Shown: piece after piece, positions 59,244 to 64,000 of the stretch
Numbering within the stretch: the first letter of the stretch is position 1
Layout of the letters: each line of letters starts with the position of its first letter
Assembly: GCF_014645555.1 (NCBI RefSeq)
Contig: NZ_BMLY01000007.1
Span: 164,858 to 228,857, forward strand
Length of the DNA: 64,000 nt
Direction: 5' to 3'
From: Silvimonas amylolytica
GTDB taxonomy: Bacteria; Pseudomonadota; Gammaproteobacteria; Burkholderiales; Chitinibacteraceae
Position numbers and translations under genes: made by a program
Notes under the pieces: model-generated
Databases searched by the model: none
Told to the model about the DNA's origin: nothing
Seen by the model: the letters and a program-made list of their open reading frames with translations, nothing else

Positions 59244-61568
59244 ATGCAGCCTTTAATGAAGAAAATGACAAAACGAATTCTGTTAATTTGCCTTGGCATC
59301 TTCTCCGGACTTATTCTTTTTGCCGTCGGTCTGGTCTTTTTTGCCGTCCTTCTGACCTACCCCAGATTACCTTCACTCGAAGCTTTAACCGAGTACCACC
59401 CCAAAATTCCGTTGCGTGTATATACCGCTGATCAGGTGTTAATCGGCGAATTCGGCGAAGAACGTCGCGCATTTGTACCGATAGACCAGGTTCCCCTCGT
59501 AATGAAACAAGCTTTGCTGGCCGCAGAAGACGAGCGGTTTTACCAGCACGGTGGCGTTGATTACATGGGCGTTGCACGCGCAATGATTGGCAACATGATT
59601 CCCGGACATGTCCAGTCCGGCGCCAGCACCATCACCATGCAGGTAGCCCGCAATTTTTATCTGTCAAACGAAAAAACATTAACGCGCAAATTCAACGAAG
59701 CGCTGCTTGCATTCAAAATCGAACACAATCTTTCCAAAGACCAGATTCTGGAACTTTATCTGAACCAGATTTATCTCGGTCAGCGTGCATACGGTTTTGC
59801 ATCTGCTGCACAAACTTATTTCGGCAAAGACCTCAAACAAATAAATGTTGCTGAAGCTGCCATGCTGGCCGGGTTGCCCAAGGGCCCTTCAGTCTACAAT
59901 CCAGTTGCTAATTTCAAACGCGCTACATTACGCCAGCAATATGTATTACGGCGCATGCACGAGTTGCATTTCATCACCGACGAACAGTACAACACCGCAC
60001 TGACCACCCCCCTTACCATCAAGCGCATGATCCAGGATTTCCCGGTACACGCCGACTACGTGGCCGAATCCGTACGGCAAATGATGTTCGACCGTTACAA
60101 GGATGCCGCGTACACCGCCGGATTCAAGGTTTACACGACGCTCGACAGCAAGAACCAGACAGCCGCGTATCTTGCGCTGCGAAAAGGACTCATTGATTAC
60201 GATATCCGTCATGGTTATCGGGGCCCTGAAGGCTTTATAGACCCAGAACTTTTCAATGCTGGTAATGAAGAAGCCCTGGACGATGCAACTACTGACATCA
60301 AGGATTCGGACGAACAACTAGCAGCCATTGTGCAAAATGCATCTCCGAAGAGCGTGAAGGCCTGGCTCAAAGGCGGCGAGGTAATCACCATTGAAGGCGA
60401 CGGCCTCAAATTCGCCCGCTTTGCACTGACTGACAAAGCCAACCCGACGGCACGCATCCGCCCGGGCGCCATCATCCGCGTGGTCAAACAGGATGATGGC
60501 TGGGCCATTTCACAACTCCCGCAAGTTGAAGGCGCGCTGGTTTCACTGGATAGCCAGAATGGCGCGGTCAAAGCGTTGGTGGGCGGTTATGACTTCAACC
60601 GCAATAACTTCAACCATGTCACCCAGGCTTGGCGCCAGCCTGGCTCCAGCTTCAAGCCATTCGTCTACTCCGCGGCACTGGAAAAAGGCGTCACTCCGGC
60701 CACACTGATCAACGATGCACCTATCGTTATTAACCCGGACCAGGTTGGAGGGCAGAAATGGGAACCCAAGAACTATGACGGCAAATACGAAGGGATGATG
60801 ACAGTTCGTAATGCGCTGACGCATTCCAAGAACCTGGTGTCGATCCGTATTCTGCAGTCAATCACCCCTCAGTACGCGCAGCAATTTGACACCCGTTTTG
60901 GCTTCACGCCTCAGCAGAACCCGGCGTACCTGACCATGGCGCTGGGTGCCGGTAGCGTCACTCCCTTGCAGTTGGCGGAAGGTTATTCTGTATTCTCAAA
61001 TACCGGCTATCGTGTTTATTCGTGGTACGTCGACAAGATCCTCGATGCGCGGGGTAACCTGGTGGCACAAACTGCGCCCCAAGTGGCTGGTCAGAATGCC
61101 AAACGCACGCTAGAGGCTCGTAACGCCTTTGTGATGACCAGCATGATGCAAGACGTCGTGCGCTACGGGACTGGTAGCAAAGCCCGCGTGCTGGGGCGCA
61201 TGGATCTGGCTGGCAAGACAGGCACCACCAATGACACCCATGACGCATGGTTTGCAGGCTTCACTCCGGACGTAGTCACGGTGGCTTGGGTCGGGTTTGA
61301 TCAACCCCGCTCTCTGGGCGGCTCAGAAACCGGTGGCGCGGCCGCATTGCCCATCTGGATCAACTACATGGGCAAAGCACTGGCAGATACGCCAGAACGA
61401 CAATATCCCGTTCCGGATGGTGTTGTTGCGCAAACCATCCAGACCGAGAAAGGCGATCGCACAGAATACTTCTTTGCTGAATACACGCAGACCAACCCGG
61501 AGTTGGGTTTAGGTAGCGGCTCAGTCGCCTCCCAGCCGCTTGATGAAATCAAAGACCTGCTTTTTTAG
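59244..61568 (+). CDS. ponA: Penicillin-binding protein 1A
   Basis: 774 residues, bifunctional class A PBP. Membrane anchor 11-38; glycosyltransferase domain with catalytic Glu95 (AAEDERFYQHGGVD) and SGASTITMQVARN; an OB-like insert about 330-430; transpeptidase with S468-SFK, SKN (528-530) and KTGTT (658-662). ATGs at 59256 and 59265 are alternatives; no start has a good ribosome-binding site. A TTGCAA, 16 bases, TAAAAA promoter at 59209-59236 would start transcription almost at the first ATG, favouring a later start. Divergent from pilM, as is usual. Confidence 0.94.
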   Translation: MQPLMKKMTKRILLICLGIFSGLILFAVGLVFFAVLLTYPRLPSLEALTEYHPKIPLRVYTADQVLIGEFGEERRAFVPIDQVPLVMKQALLAAEDERFYQHGGVDYMGVARAMIGNMIPGHVQSGASTITMQVARNFYLSNEKTLTRKFNEALLAFKIEHNLSKDQILELYLNQIYLGQRAYGFASAAQTYFGKDLKQINVAEAAMLAGLPKGPSVYNPVANFKRATLRQQYVLRRMHELHFITDEQYNTALTTPLTIKRMIQDFPVHADYVAESVRQMMFDRYKDAAYTAGFKVYTTLDSKNQTAAYLALRKGLIDYDIRHGYRGPEGFIDPELFNAGNEEALDDATTDIKDSDEQLAAIVQNASPKSVKAWLKGGEVITIEGDGLKFARFALTDKANPTARIRPGAIIRVVKQDDGWAISQLPQVEGALVSLDSQNGAVKALVGGYDFNRNNFNHVTQAWRQPGSSFKPFVYSAALEKGVTPATLINDAPIVINPDQVGGQKWEPKNYDGKYEGMMTVRNALTHSKNLVSIRILQSITPQYAQQFDTRFGFTPQQNPAYLTMALGAGSVTPLQLAEGYSVFSNTGYRVYSWYVDKILDARGNLVAQTAPQVAGQNAKRTLEARNAFVMTSMMQDVVRYGTGSKARVLGRMDLAGKTGTTNDTHDAWFAGFTPDVVTVAWVGFDQPRSLGGSETGGAAALPIWINYMGKALADTPERQYPVPDGVVAQTIQTEKGDRTEYFFAEYTQTNPELGLGSGSVASQPLDEIKDLLF

Positions 61569-61624
61569 ACAGGAGCAAGCAAACCGGATTCGCGTAATTT
61601 CGCGCTATGATTTACTGTTATGCA

Positions 61625-61654
61625 GTAAGAGCTTGAATCGGTTCAGGCTCTTAC
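61625..61654 (+). terminator. Hairpin after ponA
   Basis: GTAAGAGCTTGAA, loop TCGG, TTCAGGCTCTTAC: 13 pairs with one wobble. Tail is CCCCC rather than T, so termination may be weak. Confidence 0.5.
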
Positions 61655-61771
61655 TCCCCCGAGACCATTCCCGGAGGTTCCCACCCAGCGACAGCCCTGA
61701 TCCCCGCAGCCACAGACGGCAATTGGTTGCCATGCTCAACCGCCCTGACCGCCACCTGGAGAACCGCCATC

Positions 61772-62389
61772 ATGGGTAAATCTTTTTCAGCCGACCGTCA
61801 CACCCTGACCTTGCGCGCCGAAATAGCACATCATGCCGCTCGCCTGATCGCCGAAGACCATATGCATGACTTTGCGCTAGCCAAGAAAAAAGCCGCGCGC
61901 CATTTAGGGGTTTCGGATGCGCATGTTCTGCCCTCCAATCAGGAAATTGAGGACGCACTGGCCAGTTATCGTGCTATCTACCAGCCCGAACACGACGGCT
62001 GTCTGCAGGAATTGCGACAGAAAGCAGCGACGGTCATGCGGTTATTGCGCAGCTTTAATCCCTGGCTAACAGGTTCTGTGCTATCTGGTGTTGCGGGTAG
62101 TCATTCTGATATCAACCTGCTGATGTATACCGACGACCCCAAGAGCGTTGAGATATTTCTCTTGAATGAGCGGATCGAGTATCAGCATCTGGAACCGCCC
62201 CCAACCCACCGCCATGCGCTCTACCCGACACTGGCGTTCTGGTATGACGATACGCAAGTCAAACTGCATGTACGTCCGCGGCTTGCTGAGCGCCAGAACC
62301 CCAGACGCGAAGAAAAAGAGCGAGCCAGTCTGGATGATGTCCTGGCTTTGCTGGCACAGGACCGCACTCTGAGTGCCTTGATGCTCTGA
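61772..62389 (+). CDS. Nucleotidyltransferase-like conserved protein
   Basis: 205 residues. The middle part (FNPWLTGSVLSGVAGSH, then SDINLLMYTDDP) resembles the G-S-x(n)-D-x-D site of polymerase-beta-type nucleotidyltransferases, with Asn in place of the second Asp. Homologues in betaproteobacteria are often labelled UDP-N-acetylmuramate-alanine ligase, which this sequence does not support (no Mur ligase P-loop). GGAGA lies about 12 bases before the ATG. Function unknown. Confidence 0.78.
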   Translation: MGKSFSADRHTLTLRAEIAHHAARLIAEDHMHDFALAKKKAARHLGVSDAHVLPSNQEIEDALASYRAIYQPEHDGCLQELRQKAATVMRLLRSFNPWLTGSVLSGVAGSHSDINLLMYTDDPKSVEIFLLNERIEYQHLEPPPTHRHALYPTLAFWYDDTQVKLHVRPRLAERQNPRREEKERASLDDVLALLAQDRTLSALML

Positions 62390-62445
62390 CCTGATGCGGC
62401 CCTGCGGGGCCGTAACTGCTTTAATGTAATGAGGCAGGCCCGGCC

Positions 62446-63903
62446 ATGACTCACGATCTATACAACAGCAAAACCACACGTCACATCGAACAAACCCAGG
62501 TCGCGGCAGGCGCCCAGTTAATGGTGCGAGCAGGCTTGGCGGCGGCGCAATGGGTGGCGGCGCGTTTTCCGCAGGAAACCCGCGTGGTGGTGCTGGTTGG
62601 CCCAGGCAATAACGGCGGCGATGGCCTGACCGTAGCGCGCCACCTCAAAGAAGGCGGCTACAAGGTCAGGGTGCACTATCTTGGCAGTAGCCGTGCGGCC
62701 TCCGCCCCGACAGCCAGAGCCCTGGAACTATGGCATCGCGCCGGTGGCACGCTTGACGACAGCTGGGATGAGCACAATGATCTCGTCATTGACGCGCTGT
62801 TTGGCATCGGGCTTAGCCGGGACGTCCCGGAGACAGTTGCCAACCTGTTCACGCGAATTGAAACCAGCGGGCAAAAAGTCATCGCCCTTGATATTCCAAG
62901 TGGTCTGGATGCGGACACTGGCGCCATTCGTGGCAAGGCATTACACGCGCACACCACGTTGACTTTTATTGGTGACAAACCTGGCCTGCACACAGCAGAA
63001 GGTCAGGATTATGGCGGCCAGGTATTGGTTTTCAATCTGGATATTCCGGCCAATGCGTTTCCAACCGGAGATCTACAACTTTATCAACCTGATACGCTAC
63101 CGCCGAAGTTGCAACGGTATCAAGCTAGTCATAAAGGAAGCTACGGTACGCTGGGAATTCTGGGCGGTGCGGCGGGAATGGCCGGCGCCCCGCTGCTGGC
63201 GGGCCGGGCGGCACTACGACTAGGAGCCGGCAAAGTACGGGTGGGCTTACTGGGTTCAGCCTTGGCCGTAGACCTCGTCGCGCCGGAACTCATGCTGACC
63301 ACCGCGCGAGAGACACTCAACCAATCGCATGACGTCTGGTTAGCAGGGCCTGGATTGGGGCAAAGCCCGGAAGCCATTGATCTTGTCGCGGGATTACTCG
63401 GTCGGCAGGAGCCCCTGGTACTGGATGCGGATGGGCTTAATGTATTGTCCAGTCAGCCCGAACTGGCCCGATTGTGTGCCGAACGTCATGTCCCTGCGAT
63501 CCTCACCCCCCATCCTGCCGAAGCGGCCAGATTGCTGGCTTGCCCAACATCTCAAGTGCAGCAAGACCGCCTCGAGGCGGCACAAGAACTGGCTCAGCGC
63601 TATCAGGCCGTTATCGTACTCAAGGGTTCGGGGACCGTGGTGTGCGACAACAAGTGCGTGAGCATCAATGGTTCGGGCAATGCCGCACTCGCTGCCGCAG
63701 GACAAGGAGACATCCTGGGCGGCATGATCGCTGCGTTGATCGCTCAAGGCATGAGCTCACTGGAAGCAGCAAAATTTGGCGTATTTCTGCACGGCGCTGG
63801 TGCAGATTTGTGGCGGCAAGAATTTGCCGCGGCGATTGGGTTGACCGCGAGTGAAACGATCGACTACGCGCGAAAGATCCTTAATCGGTTGCCAACCGAG
63901 TAG
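62446..63903 (+). CDS. nnr: Bifunctional NAD(P)H-hydrate epimerase / ADP-dependent dehydratase
   Basis: 485 residues, repairs hydrated NAD(P)H. N-terminal YjeF_N epimerase (about 1-205): VVVLVGPGNNGGDGLTVARH, then DIPSGLDADTG. C-terminal YjeF carbohydrate-kinase domain (about 225-480): GSYGTLGILGGAAGMAGAP, DADGLNVLS, ILTPHPAEAARLL and NGSGNAALAAAGQGDILGG with the catalytic Asp. The usual T in A-G-T-G-D is Q here. Stop at 63901-63903. Confidence 0.93.
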   Translation: MTHDLYNSKTTRHIEQTQVAAGAQLMVRAGLAAAQWVAARFPQETRVVVLVGPGNNGGDGLTVARHLKEGGYKVRVHYLGSSRAASAPTARALELWHRAGGTLDDSWDEHNDLVIDALFGIGLSRDVPETVANLFTRIETSGQKVIALDIPSGLDADTGAIRGKALHAHTTLTFIGDKPGLHTAEGQDYGGQVLVFNLDIPANAFPTGDLQLYQPDTLPPKLQRYQASHKGSYGTLGILGGAAGMAGAPLLAGRAALRLGAGKVRVGLLGSALAVDLVAPELMLTTARETLNQSHDVWLAGPGLGQSPEAIDLVAGLLGRQEPLVLDADGLNVLSSQPELARLCAERHVPAILTPHPAEAARLLACPTSQVQQDRLEAAQELAQRYQAVIVLKGSGTVVCDNKCVSINGSGNAALAAAGQGDILGGMIAALIAQGMSSLEAAKFGVFLHGAGADLWRQEFAAAIGLTASETIDYARKILNRLPTE

Positions 63904-63949
63904 ATCTGCAAGGAAGAGCGTGGAGTTGTCCGGGGCGCATAAAGCAAAA

Positions 63950-63978
63950 CGCCCGTACAGGTGTCTGTACGGGCGCTT
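63950..63978. terminator. Terminator near the right edge
   Basis: CGCCCGTACAG, loop GTGT, CTGTACGGGCG; the left flank is AAAGCAAAA and the right CTTTCT. The better T-run is on the minus strand, so it may serve a converging gene to the right as well as nnr. Confidence 0.75.
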
Positions 63979-64000
63979 TCTATGGGGTGTCTGGCAATGT

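Overview
The window looks like a chromosomal core segment of a betaproteobacterium of the Neisseriales / Chromobacteriaceae type. This is inferred from moderate GC, an outer-membrane lipid-transport operon of the MlaFEDCB type, betaproteobacterial gene pairings (psd-pssA-leuA, pilMNOPQ-aroKB, pbpC with an alpha-2-macroglobulin) and a PglL-like oligosaccharyltransferase. I see no rRNA, tRNA, CRISPR array, insertion sequence, prophage or plasmid feature. Codon use and gene density are even throughout.

Layout. 1-2416: two related membrane proteins (the first cut by the window edge) facing a LysR regulator. 2742-10611: an envelope block, mlaFEDCB, then mlaA, an ABC-2 exporter (yadG/yadH type), ibaG, a tiny membrane protein, murA and a DUF4870 protein. 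10632-17762: histidine biosynthesis in the order hisG, hisD, (TfoX_N, cupin), hisB, hisH, hisA, hisF, hisI, hisE, then a HIT hydrolase; hisC and hisZ are absent. 17844-21127: tatABC followed by a PglL/Wzy-type ligase overlapping tatC. 21189-29055 (minus): pbpC and a 1897-residue alpha-2-macroglobulin. 29206-33449: a VOC protein, TlyA-type methyltransferase, RsuA-family pseudouridine synthase, SirB2 and two tandem lipid A-type acyltransferases. 33530-39561: metK, a YtfL-type CBS transporter, a SYLF protein, an aldehyde dehydrogenase and metF. 39627-43833 (minus): a glycine-zipper lipoprotein, a 2OG-Fe(II) oxygenase, a Gcr-type membrane protein and a fructosamine kinase. 44201-52455: an amino-acid permease with a structured leader, a GNAT acetyltransferase, psd, pssA, leuA, a DUF2069 protein, wrbA and yihY. 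52410-59098 (minus): aroB, aroK and pilQPONM. 59244-63903: ponA, a nucleotidyltransferase-like protein and nnr.

How the parts work together. Most genes serve the envelope: phospholipid transport (Mla), phospholipid synthesis (psd, pssA), peptidoglycan (murA, pbpC, ponA), lipid A acylation, Tat export, type IV pilus assembly and probable protein O-glycosylation. The rest supply histidine, leucine, aromatic precursors, S-adenosylmethionine and methyl-folate.

The observation I rate highest is leuA (48054-49844). One uninterrupted reading frame joins a Cro-like helix-turn-helix domain of about 84 residues to a complete 2-isopropylmalate synthase. It has a good promoter with repeats around its -35 box, and an internal ATG with its own ribosome-binding site exactly where ordinary LeuA begins. 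That arrangement would suit a leucine-sensing enzyme that also binds DNA. Second-tier observations are the missing hisC, the uORF/hairpin leader in front of the permease, the tatC-pglL coupling, and several gene overlaps.
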